A DNA stretch of 64,000 bases, from contig NC_058342.1 of assembly GCF_905475395.1 (NCBI RefSeq), positions 24,338,640 through 24,402,639 of the forward strand. The letters are read 5' to 3'. Shown here piece by piece: positions 12,572-22,530 of the stretch (positions are counted from its first letter, which is position 1; each line of letters opens with the position of its first letter). Under the pieces are notes generated by a model, which had not been told where the DNA came from, did no database searches, and saw nothing but the letters and a program-made list of their open reading frames with translations. Position numbers and translations under genes: made by a program. Origin of the DNA: Chrysoperla carnea. Taxonomy: Eukaryota; Arthropoda; Insecta; Neuroptera; Chrysopidae.

Positions 12572-12644
12572 TGCCGAAACCAGGGATCGAACCAGGGACC
12601 TTTAGATCTTCAGTCTAACGCTCTCCCAACTGAGCTATTTCGGC
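12572..12644 (-). tRNA. tRNA-Phe (GAA)
   Basis: Intact 73-nt minus-strand copy, identical in its mature sequence to the others, followed by a short T run (complement of aaaaaa) on its 3' side. Partner of the decayed + copy at 12495-12546. Confidence 0.96.
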
Positions 12645-13087
12645 TTGTTAAAGACAGCTAATAATATCAGATCCAAGATATTGAAATATTTTTTATGTTT
12701 AAACAAATTGACGTAATTTATTTTATCTGTGTAAGTTGATTCACCATTATTATTTCACGGAAAGAAATTTTTTATGGATATCACAATGTCAGAATCTATT
12801 TGAACGCCATACTGTATACTGTATTGAAGGAAGAGTAACATTAGCAATAGTTTTGGCGGACGAGTTAATACAACATGGGTGCCAAACCCATACTGGTTGG
12901 CGATAATTATGATAATATAGATACTATATACCTCTTCGTCTTATACCATAGTAGACAATAAAAAACGTGGACAATCTAGGGAAGAAAGTCGAACGCAAGC
13001 TTTCAGATTTTTGTATTTGAAGCCATCAATTTTAGTTATATCGTAATGAAATTTTATGGTAGGTTAATAATACTACAAGAACCAAAG

Positions 13088-13553
13088 CAAGTGAAAAAAG
13101 CAATTGACTGAGTTAACTGTTGAAATACCATGGATAGAAAGTGTTGATTAAATAATCGTTTGTTTTTTTACGTCATGTCAGTAAAGAAAGGCAGAGACTC
13201 TTACACACAAAGTAATAAGACTATATTCCTTCTCACTTCCTTTATGAACCGTGAACGGGTGATGTTTAAGAACAAATTAAACTTTTGTTCTATTTCTAAC
13301 GGTTTACAAGATTGGTCCTGTTGCTAATTTACGAACTCTATCTCACTTGTTAAATCCTAAGCACGGTATAAAAATTTCAGCTTGGAATCTCTTTTGGTTT
13401 TTGAGTTATCGTGTTCATAGACAGACAGACAGGGAGACAGGCAACCGGAAATTGACTCTATAGATTATTTTATGAATACCAATACCAAAATTTTTTTCGT
13501 AGAATCAATATTTTTAAGCGTTACAAACTTGGGACTAAATTTAATATACCTTA
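13088..13553 (+). repeat. Rep1 copy with internal deletion
   Basis: Has both ends and an expanded gacagacagacagg run near 13421-13441. Confidence 0.85.
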
Positions 13554-14092
13554 AGTAAGGACACTTGCACCTTTACTGCATCCAGCTGATAAATTATTTT
13601 TTAATTTAAAATTTGTTTTTAAATAAAGGAAGTTTTAGAATTCCAAGCTGTTACTAAAAGAGTTATTACAATAGACTTCTGGTTAATTTTTATCAATTAT
13701 TATACAATAACTTTTCCATAAAACACAATGTATACATAAAAATATAATATTTAATAAATAAATTTTAAACAAAATATAAATAAAATGATTACTATTGTAA
13801 TATACAGCCAACACAGAAGAAGAAATGAAATAGCTGCATAACGTTTAATGGGCCGGATATGCTTAATGTCAGAAGTGTTTCATTATGAATATTAAAAAGA
13901 TTGAGCGGTGACGGTAACATCGTGTTCATAGTAGCCAAACGCAACGCACCTAAAACAGGTATCATTTACTTAGCATAGGTACTTCATAAAAATGACAAAA
14001 ATTAAAAAAATTATACAAAACAAAACATTTGGTACTAACAAAAAAAATAACTGTCGTGTATGCTGTACTTCACTCGTGTCTCAAACTTAAAA

Positions 14093-14857
14093 CAGTAGCG
14101 GATTTACCGGGAAGCAAAGGAAGCAATTGCTTGGGGCCCCGCTTGGACAGGGGCCCCAAAAAATGGAAAATTTTGAAAACACATTCGAAAATTTGAAAAA
14201 AAAAATAAATAACACATGAAAAAAAGAAAAAATCCATGTCAACAATATCGATCATTCATTGTCCCCAAACGATTTGAAATTAGTTTAAATCTGTATTTCC
14301 CGCGTATAGTTGGCGCTTCGGTCGCTCGTATTTGTGTCTTCGTCTGAACAGCAACGGATTCCTTAGCAACCAACTTGCGAGAACGCGCTACAGCGTACAC
14401 TGATATCGCGGCTAAAATCTCTTTTCTTGTCAATTTAGCCGTGTCGCAGGAGGAAATCACAGTTTAGAAAGACTGATTAAAAACTATCCAAAGGATGTTA
14501 ACATGAACTGTGTGACTGAAATCCAAAATTTTCACATTTATGTGAAACAGGTGTACGGAAATGAGCGTAAAACATTTGTTGAATTGTACCAAATCATTTT
14601 CAAGGATGAACTGTTTTCAGCGTTTCCAAATGCCTCATCAGGCTATTCCTTACAATACCGATAGCTAATAGTACAGGGAGAGATCGTTCAGCGCATTAAA
14701 ACGCGTCAAAAATTATTTACGCTCATCGATGTGTCAAGATAAAGTTAGTGATTTAGGCTTACTGTTTATCGAAAAAGACAAGCTTGAAAAACTTGACTTT
14801 GATGATGTCATTCATCAATTTGCGACTGAGAAAAGTAGAAAAAAGTATAATATACCC
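14093..14857 (+). pseudogene. hAT transposase relic
   Basis: A hAT-like 5' end (CAGTAGCGGATTTACCGGG, then a ggggccccgc...ggggcccc box at 14138-14158) is followed by coding remnants on the + strand. At about 14505-14650 it reads NCVTEIQNFHIYVKQVYGNE and further to SAFPNASSGYSLQY. After a stop and frameshift, about 14680-14857 reads RERSFSALKRVKNYLRSSM, DKVSDLGLLFIEKD and LDFDDVIHQFA. This is the C-terminal hAT dimerisation region seen in ZMYM1/TTF-type hAT proteins. The catalytic core between the two parts of the 5' end is deleted. Confidence 0.8.
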
Positions 14858-14889
14858 TTGCATTAAATAATAGGTAATAAGATACTTAA

Positions 14890-15400
14890 TACCTATTTTA
14901 AATTATTGTCCCAGCTAATTTTTCTTTACTGCTCCAATAACCACGCTCTGCTACCAATTGAGATTTTTTTTGAAAGAATAAATGCTTCAAGTAATGACTT
15001 ATTAACAATATTGTTCCTGTCTCTTGTTTTTATGTGGGCTTTCCACCGAAGCTTGGCATCAAGCGTCATATCGAGGTTTTTCGATTCCTTTGCATAAGGA
15101 ATCAATTTGCCATTGAGATGAGTTAAGCTTGTATGTAGTCGATCCTTTTGTTGATTAAATCGATATGTACCGCCTTGGACTCATTCATTTTGATTCTTCC
15201 TTTCGCTGTCAACTGTTAGATATTTGATCGATTTAACTTGGCGGTTGAGTCAATATTACTTTCTCCAACTGCCAATACCGCTGTATCGTCTGAGAAAGTC
15301 GCTGTGATGAAGTGACTTGATCTGAACTCCCAAACCAAACTCTCTCAGAGTATCCTCGAGGAATATACTCGACAAAGTTAGTCAAAGTAAAGCACCCACT
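14890..15400 (-). pseudogene. Jockey-type reverse transcriptase relic
   Basis: Minus strand, reading right to left. ITATFSDDTAVLAVG (about 15255-15305) is the RT catalytic box, the usual FADD here read as FSDD. KMNESKAVHI follows (about 15180), then LTHLNGKLIPYAKES and TLDAKLRWKAHIKTR (about 15015-15130), diagnostic of the Jockey/X-element RT thumb. Several frameshifts. The short + frame at 14906-15097 is its shadow. Confidence 0.82.
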
Positions 15401-16944
15401 ACCACAATCTCGCCTTACTTCACAAGTAACGCATTCCTATGGCTGATATTCAAGTGGCAACAACTGCTGCGGTAGTTCTCGGTTCGTTATAACAAAACTC
15501 ACATGGACGTCTCGTATCAACTTTGACTTGGGTACAAAAAATTCGCTTTTTTAGCGAAGTCAGGCAAGATAAGGCGATGACAGTCGAGACATCACAAGTA
15601 TTACCTTCACATTCTCGTTTCCCACTCGACTTCGCACTACTTCCCGAGAATATAGAGGAGGCTGAATATGGGAGAATATTCGTTTTTTCTCACAAAAGCT
15701 GTTGATTCGAGCTTTGCTAAAAATACTCGCTCATTCTCCAATCTTCTGATTTTTTTGCCTTGATGACACATTCCTTTTGAATTAGGCTAAAGTTGTATTG
15801 ACAAACCTGGAATAAAAATAATTTCCTTACTTGTAGCTGTGTACTAAACCTTCCAAAATGAATTCGTCGGAGGCTCAACAGAAATGTGCTAATCGCCTTT
15901 CTGCAAGTTTTTTCAATTTTTCATAAAATTTTAATTGAAACTGAAAAATGACGTTAGGCATGTGATGGAAAATTTTTTTAATGAAAAATCAAATACTTGT
16001 TGGAATGTAATATGCGATATGGATGTTGATTGCACTCAGTCATGTCGACAACGACATATCGATGTTGGGCAATTGAATATACTGAACACGAGACCTAATA
16101 CAACACACGGAGAAGTTCGAGGGTTGATTTAAAGTTTCACATACAAATGAGCAAACGATGAAGATATGCCAATGTGTAAGTTTATGAATGAAAATATACA
16201 CACTCTATACACGTACACGTAGCCAAACACACACACAAACACACGTACACACCCATATATTCCTCATTCCAGCTTTACCTTCCTTTCCTTCTCCCTTCCC
16301 CCCCTCTCTCACCCCTACCATCTCTCTGTACGTAGCTCGTCTTGTTAAAATCTATATGCAGCTACGCTTAGAGTGAATATACGTTATACATACTTAGTGA
16401 TATTGTACAGACAACACGAACCTATTGGGGTTAGTTTGTGAAGTAAGCAGTTCGGTTTCAGGGCACGTTGGATGTCCGTGTGAACACGTTCGCTATCCAG
16501 AAATATTGTTCTGGGTCACAATGTACGCTCTTCTATGATGATGACGAAGGACAACCCGAACCTATCTTCAATCAATTTTTTTTTTTTTTATAAACATATC
16601 ATAAATTTTCCATCAATTATCGCATGGACATGGCATCATTTTCACGTTTTTCTCAATTTATTTGCTTACTTTTTTTTATGGTGTGAAAATGGTTTTGTTT
16701 ATATGTTGAATGATGTGTCATTTTTGGGGCCGTAAATGGATATATCGTACTTCTGATTTTGTTTACTTTTTTGAACAATGGGTACTTCAGATTTAATGTA
16801 GTATATTATTTGTGCTTCTATTTTTACTACGGAACAATTTTCTTAGAAGTACCTGAAATTAGTGATTCAGTCAAATTATACATGAAAAGAGGGTGAACCT
16901 TACATCAAAATTAGGAAAGTTTTTTTGATAAGTTGTTTGCAATG
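15401..16944. other. Stretch with weak old repeats
   Basis: 15660-15740 (gaatattcgttttttctcac, gattcgagctttgctaaaaa) recurs at 17525-17585. A CA/CACAC-rich tract lies at 16195-16255 and a pyrimidine tract at 16270-16330. No gene recognised. Confidence 0.55.
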
Positions 16945-17435
16945 TAAAGGCAATGTAAAATCCAAGTTTACGACCTCGGAAAACGGCCGGATCATGGCGA
17001 AAAATATGAAAAACCTCGAAAATTACAACTTTATTTCAGGTTTTGTCGATTTTGATCCGAAAGGACTGGTTTTTCATCAAATATTGTAGTATTCATTTTT
17101 AAAGCAGGTTAAATTTGCAACGATTTGAAATAAGGCGGGTTATACAGGACCGATAATTTCGGAGAAATAGCTTTTCAAAGTTTGAGATAAGCCGTTAGAG
17201 GTAGAACAAAATTTTAAATGTAAAGAAAAGATCCTTATAAAAAAAAATACTTTGATTTGGAATTTTTTTCGTAAAAAAACCAGCTTGATCTCTAATTGTT
17301 GCAAATTTAAGCTCCGTTCTTGATGAAAAACCAGTCCTACTAGGTCAAAATTGATAAAAGCTGAAATAAGGTCAAAATTTTCTTGATTTTTCTTATTTTT
17401 CGGCATGATCCAGGGGTCGAAAACTTGGATTACAA
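16945..17435. repeat. Large inverted repeat (about 120-bp arms)
   Basis: Left arm about 16945-17080 (atccaagtttacgacctcgg ... aggactggtttttcatcaa) mirrors right arm about 17318-17435 (cttgatgaaaaaccagtcct ... aaaacttggattac), with mismatches. The loop includes a Rep1 scrap. The 114-codon minus-strand frame over it (17140-17484) has no domain. Confidence 0.75.
17192..17246 (-). repeat. Rep1 fragment
   Basis: ccgttagaggtagaacaaaa to gatccttat, reverse complement of the cttttgttctatctctaacg block. It sits inside the loop of a large inverted repeat. Confidence 0.6.
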
Positions 17436-18439
17436 AATACATATAAAAAAAAAACAAAAATACCTGATTTGATGGAAGATTCAATGTTTAATTTGATTGA
17501 ATTATGGACTTGATAAAAAAAAATGGAGAACGTTCGTTTTTCCTCACAAAACCTGTTAATTCGAGCTTTACTGAAAATACTTAACTATGTTAATTATTTA
17601 AAATATTTGCTGTATCTAGTGAAAAACATAAATCTGATTAAAATGGGTTTTCTTTGATGGCTGGTGCAGATTCCCTTTGAATTGGGACAAGGTTGGTAAA
17701 CCTGAAATCCAATTTTCCTTGCTTAAATGCGTTGTATGCGTTGTTTTTACCATCCTAATACGGCATTCCTCTGTATTGTTCGATCGAAATAAACGATCCA
17801 TTAAATTAGGCGTTTATACATAATTTTCCGTTTTGTCATTTTATTTTGAATGTTTCAGCAATCAATTATCGTCCAAAACGATTGAAATTATGACATGGAA
17901 AATTATGGTGTCTAAAAATCGCAAATATTCCTAAATAAAATAAAAGTGCTTGACAAAATTTAAATTTTTTCGCGATTCATATTAGTGATGATCACAAAAT
18001 ATGCATACAACTTTTTTTCGGAAATTAATTAATTATTTTTCCCAAAATATTTTAAGAAATTCAAAAATGTTCGACTTTCCATACCTGGATTAATAAAGTC
18101 AAATAACTAGGGTTGTTTTTTAAGACTTTTTGTAGGTTTCAGTGGGGAATTTGATAAAAGCGTATCAATGTTAAAAGATGAATTTTGCCACATTTCAGCT
18201 TATGGTGGGTCATTTGAAAGTGCGTATGAATTAAATCCAACGTTTTGTCATGTATGTTATTCGACGTGCAAATAGACACGGGCCTCGCCAAAAAAAAATC
18301 CTATGTTTGAATATTTTAATAAGAAAAATATAGGATGTAAGCATCCGCATAACTTCTATATATAAGTTAGAATTCCATTTATAAATAGAGAAATTCTAGA
18401 GTAAGTTCCATTATTATTTAAGATTTGTAGAATTTCTAC

Positions 18440-18628
18440 AAATTCCAACCCCATTAGATGATGTAACGATTTCAATTTTCGATATTTTGAAAATTATTCC
18501 AGATATCGAAAAATTTTATTCCTTCTTTTTTTCTTATATTGTCAAGTTGTAACATAATTCACAATCAAAATTGAAAATATACATTTTTTGTAATTTATGT
18601 CCTCACTAACGGGCTCATACATCCTTAA
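18440..18628. repeat. Rep2 partial copy
   Basis: Right half only, ending gggctcatacatccttaa. It belongs to a larger duplicated segment with 22110-22530. Confidence 0.75.
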
Positions 18629-18772
18629 TTAATCAGACATAATGGTTTTTTTTTTCAATAATTTAATAAGGCTTTAACTATAATTTTAATAGTTTTTTTT
18701 ATTTTAAGTTCCACCGACTAGTTTTTCATAAATCTATGAAAACATATCATCCATCTACTGTTTGTTATAAAA

Positions 18773-19010
18773 ATAATGGGGTTTAACCTCCGTTTCTCTG
18801 ACATATACGCCTATAACAGAGGTCACCCACATCATTGTTTGTTAATCTTTATTTATTTAATTACAAACATATTTACAATTACATTTTGATGTGGATGAAG
18901 TCGGTTACTTCGTTCTTATCCAAGTGGTTCACACTGCCGCTGCCTGGATTCGAACCCGCAACGTAAGTCTAAATGGACACACGCCTTAGACCGCTCGGCC
19001 ATTTAGGCTC
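18773..19010 (-). mobile_element. tRNA-Leu-derived SINE, copy 1
   Basis: Reads on the minus strand. The tRNA-like head has an A box (TGGCCGAGCGGT, 18990-19001) and a B box (GGTTCGAATCC, 18946-18956), the tRNA-Leu pattern. A unique body and a short A/T tail at the left follow. An exact 8-bp target duplication TTATAAAA flanks it (18765-18772 and 19011-19018). Compared with copy 2 it lacks about 45 bp in the body and about 14 bp in the head. It interrupts an older repeated segment (18440-18768 continued at 19012-19170) whose uninterrupted version is at 22110-22530. Confidence 0.92.
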
Positions 19011-19706
19011 TTATAAAACCCATGTTAAATATTCTCCTTTTGAAGTCATTGATTTATTTAAATAATCTGGCAATCTCTACCACCCCCCTCCCACGCCACT
19101 GAAATTTTCAGAATTGATTTAGACTTAGTCCAACTTCATATTAAAAAAAATCAAGCCTTTATCCAAAATATTCCTGACGCTCGTACAAACTTAAGCTTTT
19201 CTATTATCTTTTTTTTTAATTTCTCTACTAACATCATTCTTTTAAACAAAAAGGGATACTTTCGACCAACAAGATTTTAGGATGATGTACCGGACAAAAC
19301 CACGATCCTTATAAATGTTAAAATCCTTATGATTTGATAGAAAAGACAAACGTTGAAATAGTAAATTTTGACTGTTATATATAACTAATTCCAACAGTCC
19401 AAATGATTAGCGCCATCGATCCAGCAATTAATGATTCCGTAATACCTCTTGGAACTAATATTCTATGAATCCATTAACTCGTTTTCAGAGGCGATCCAAC
19501 ATTGGAACGTTTTGGAAAGGGATAGGAAAGATTATTTAATACTTACAAAATAAGTTGTTCCAACTAAAGTAATTTCCAAAAAAAAAAAAAAACGATTTTG
19601 ATTATTACTTTAGTTATTTTCTTAGATATATGTATATAGAAATATTTCATGAAATTTTGATCTGCTGATCGTCAAATTTTGTGAAGTTTTGTGAAATTTT
19701 GATGAT

Positions 19707-19770
19707 ATGGTGGAAGCGCAAGGAAAAGTAAAGTATTAAATATATTTAACTTCCATGCGTTTCCACCATA
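19707..19770. repeat. Short hairpin upstream of trh
   Basis: tatggtggaagcgcaaggaa is mirrored by cttccatgcgtttccaccata. It lies 0.8 kb before the trh ATG. Could be a small MITE or a hairpin RNA precursor; no support for either. Confidence 0.4.
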
Positions 19771-20046
19771 AAAATAATACTTGATTGAAAAATAGTTGGC
19801 ATTAATGACACCTGAATTACATAATCTCTAAATATCAAGTTCGGTTTTCCATAAACATAGAGGTTAGAACATCAACAAAAACAGAGGAAAAAAGTGTACA
19901 TACACAAATATATGAAGAATATATATTTGAAAAATACTGTATAATATTTTTATTTGCGCAATGTTAAGCTGTCAGTTCATGGTACTAACAACACACAACG
20001 TTGTTGAGTCCGTCGAGCACAGCTAGTGTTTATTCGATCCAGCGTG

Positions 20047-20081
20047 TACGTGCCTAGAATACGTTGATTCGATTTCACGTG
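20047..20081 (+). promoter_or_regulatory. Candidate bHLH-PAS binding sites (TACGTG, CACGTG)
   Basis: TACGTG at 20047-20052 and CACGTG at 20076-20081 sit 24 bp apart, about 500 bp upstream of the trh ATG. A further CACGTG is at 20455-20460. ACGTG is the core of the CNS midline element bound by Tango heterodimers (Trachealess, Single-minded), and Drosophila trh is known to maintain its own expression. The placement in a repeat-free upstream region fits autoregulation, but palindromic CACGTG also binds other bHLH factors. Function is inferred. Confidence 0.35.
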
Positions 20082-20399
20082 GCCGTATTTTACCAAGCAC
20101 CAATCGGTGATAGTTTTAGGCGGAGTTAAATACTCCCACGCATTGTATACAGTGTACCGCCCTCATTTACAGTTCATCCGCCTTACTACTCTGCACGAAC
20201 ATGGTTCAAATTCAGTTTGTTGTCGAAACACATACATAATAGAACGTTTTTATCTGTACTGTGACAACGTATATAACGTTAACATTAACGATTTGTGTAC
20301 GAGAAAACATCGATACCAACGAAAACGTAGTAAAAAAAAAAACAAAGGAGAATCGTTTTGTTTTTCACTGTGTCATGATTAAAATCGATTAGGACGGGG

Positions 20400-20408
20400 T
20401 ATATAAAA
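20400..20408 (+). promoter_or_regulatory. Candidate TATA box upstream of trh
   Basis: TATATAAAA lies 173 bp before the trh ATG, in a stretch (about 19.99-20.58 kb) that is less AT-rich and free of recognised repeats. A start about 30 bp downstream would leave a 5' UTR of roughly 150 nt. AT-rich DNA produces such motifs by chance, and a spliced 5' UTR with a more distant promoter is equally possible. Inference only. Confidence 0.35.
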
Positions 20409-20580
20409 TGTGATTTGTTACCAAGTTTGTTTTCGTGAAAATTCTTTCAATATCCACGTGTTTAGACAATGTTTTGGCGACCTCATTTTAATTTCAACGC
20501 CATTTTGTGTTACGTTGGCAACTCTTAGTGCGATTTTTTATTGTTGTTGTTAGTGATTTTTATAAAAGTGAACTTCAAAA

Positions 20581-20858
20581 ATGTTACCATATCAAACTGT
20601 TGCGGCTATGGATTATGGCACATCCACGACCGCCTTTCAACGCCATCAGTCTGTTCCTGGGAGTAATAATGGTGGTACCGGTTTAACAACGTCACCTTTA
20701 ACGGCGGCTGGTTTGGGTGCACAAGTCAACATGAATATCAATCCAGCAGCCGCGGCATTCACCCACTCCTGGTTCGTACCGGCCGACTTCTGTGGTTTAC
20801 CCGCGTACAAACACAACCAAAATCACCACCATGGTTCTGTACCGGTCCTCGAACCTGG
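20581..20858 (+). CDS. trh: Trachealess, coding exon 1 (N-terminus)
   Basis: First coding exon of a bHLH-PAS transcription factor of the Trachealess/NPAS1/3 type. In insects this protein pairs with Tango in the nucleus to specify tracheal and salivary-duct fate. The exon encodes residues 1-92 plus two bases of codon 93. Seen: MLPYQ at the start, AMDY at about 9-12, a Gly/Thr/Ala/Asn-rich low-complexity stretch, then THSWFVP, and VLEP just before the splice. These blocks match the insect Trachealess N-terminus as I know it. The ATG has an A-rich context (ttcaaaaATG) and opens the frame with the family's MLPYQ, which decides the start. Joining at 20858 to exon 2 gives ...[13 protein letters not shown], the expected junction, but it requires a GC dinucleotide (20859-20860) as the donor. 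The open frame runs past the splice to about 20934; that tail (FYYFFSLKINN...) is intronic. The remainder of the protein lies beyond the window. Confidence 0.93.
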
Positions 20859-21944
20859 GCATGTCTTTCATTTTTTTTATTATTTTTTTTCTCTCAAAAT
20901 CAATAACAATTTATTTGCTTCTCTAAAGTTTTAAAATCTATTCAAACGTGAAATTGAATTTTTATTATACAACATCCCTCTGACTCCCCCCGACTACCGT
21001 GTATCGATATAAATAACTTTATCAAACCCCTTTCTTCGGATTTCGATTTGATTCATTAATTGCTGATATTGTTTTTTTCTGGGACAGTAATAATGAATTA
21101 AATTATTTTCCAGTAGTACTTATACGTTTTCGCATTGATTAGTTTTTCATCCTCTTGTTGCCTCTTTCGTGTGTCATATCAAATAGAAAACCAATAAAAC
21201 TTAACGCTCACGTTTTGTTGACGTCCCGTAATTCTTTTTACTACAATTACATAAAGAAAAATTTTTTGTCGATTTTTATTGCAGGGATGATTTTTCTTGT
21301 AATCAAGTACTAATTTATATTTTCCTTACCTTTTCTTTGTACGTTTAAACGACATTACTGTGGTTTATCAACGATTTTTCCCTGTGGAAAAGTGTTTGAT
21401 CTTTTACGGTTACTGATAATAATTAACTTTTTTTTTAGTAGATTTAGGTAGAAAACATATCTTAAAGAACTTAAATCTTAGAAATTAGAAAAGTAAAACA
21501 ATTCAGGAAATTTTTTACAATTTTCTTAGAGTGTTGTCTTCTTCTTGGCTAAGTTTTGACCAGTGACGCATTTACAACTTTTATGGCCACGAAGGAGAGA
21601 CGGACTTAGCACGATTGACTCAAACCTTTGACCAAAAGTTTTGTCAAAATAAGAAAAACTAAAACTTTCGTGGGGGTCTCTAGGCTGCCTAAATGGTAAA
21701 TGCGGTACTGGTTTTGTTTTTCTCCGGGGATTCTCTGAAGCAAACTTCAAGTCTTTTATTTATGAAGTTCATCTGATTACTAAATTGAAACAAAACTTTA
21801 TCCAGAAAGTTGTTTTTTTGAATGAGTTGTTCCACACAGTTTCTTGTGCTCATACTTGTTGAATGTAAAGCCCAGTCTTTAATTTAGCAAAAATTCTTTT
21901 AAAGATTTCTGGAGCTACTTAAATCCTAAAGGGGAGGCATGCAT

Positions 21945-22271
21945 ACTCCAATTGATACATTTATACCATTAATTTTTGAGTATGAGCGCCAAGGCAAGCT
22001 TAGATTTAGTTTTGAAGTTATTGTATCTGATTTTCAACTTTGATGATGAAAATAAGTATAAAAGTTTTCGATATCTGCCTCAGTTTTCGAAATAAGTTTA
22101 GTTTTCGAGCTAAATAATTAAACATTTTCAATTTTCTATATTTTGAAAATTACTCCAGATATCCAAAAATTTTATTCTTACTTTTCGTCTGATATCGTAA
22201 CACAGTTCACCATCAAAATTGAAATATTTTTTTAAATTTGTGTCCCCACTACCATGCTCATACATCCTTAA
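21945..22271. repeat. Rep2 copy, shortened
   Basis: Starts gagtatgagcgccaaggcaa and ends catgctcatacatccttaa. Both ends are recognisable but divergent, with an internal deletion relative to the 25.7-kb copy. Confidence 0.75.
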
Positions 22272-22530
22272 TTAGTCTGACACAACGAGTTCTTTTTGTT
22301 TTCAATAATTTATTAAGGTTTACACTTTAATTTAAATAGTTTTATTTTTTAAAAATCTATGAAAACATATCTATCTACCGTAAATATCCATCTACCTTTT
22401 TCCCGTAAGACCAATGTTAAATATGCCTACTTGTGATGTCATTTATTTATTTTAATAATCTGGCAACTTCCTCTAAAATTTCCAGAATTGATTTAAACTT
22501 ATTCCAACTACATATATTAAAGAAAACAGT
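22110..22530 (+). repeat. Duplicated segment, empty-site copy
   Basis: Counterpart of 18440-19170 without the SINE. The short frames here (22433-22636 +, 22447-22701 -) have no domain and lie within the repeat. Confidence 0.8.

Larger units (their letters stand above)
18440..19170 (+). repeat. Duplicated segment, SINE-containing copy
   Basis: Three blocks (18460-18628, 18640-18768, 19012-19170) match 22120-22530 in order and orientation. The only large difference is the SINE at 18773-19010 with its target duplication. Confidence 0.8.
19985..20580 (+). other. Putative trh promoter and 5' UTR region
   Basis: The 600 bp before the trh start is richer in G+C and in ACGT-type words than its surroundings. 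It includes the ACGTG-core sites and the TATATAAAA motif listed separately. An open frame at 20107-20382 has no recognisable domain and ends in a Lys-rich low-complexity run; I regard it as untranslated or non-coding. Transcript data would be needed to place the start site. Confidence 0.4.

Noticed and set aside
15523-15705. Short + strand frame reading VRQDKAMTVETSQVLPSHSR
   Set aside because: Looks protein-like and part of it recurs at 17.5 kb, but I recognise no family. The recurrence is at DNA level with frame differences, so it is left as an old repeat.
18940-19010. Possible tRNA-Leu gene on the minus strand (also 47660-47746)
   Set aside because: A and B boxes are present but the anticodon arm and acceptor pairing are not intact. 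The sequence continues into a repeated body with target duplications, so it is a SINE head.
20107-20382. Open frame just upstream of trh
   Set aside because: No similarity recognised, ends in a Lys-rich run from an A-tract. Better explained as trh promoter/5' UTR sequence.
20863-20868. GT at 20863 as the exon 1 donor
   Set aside because: It would add His and join exon 2 in the wrong phase, losing the bHLH frame. The GC donor at 20859 gives the conserved junction.
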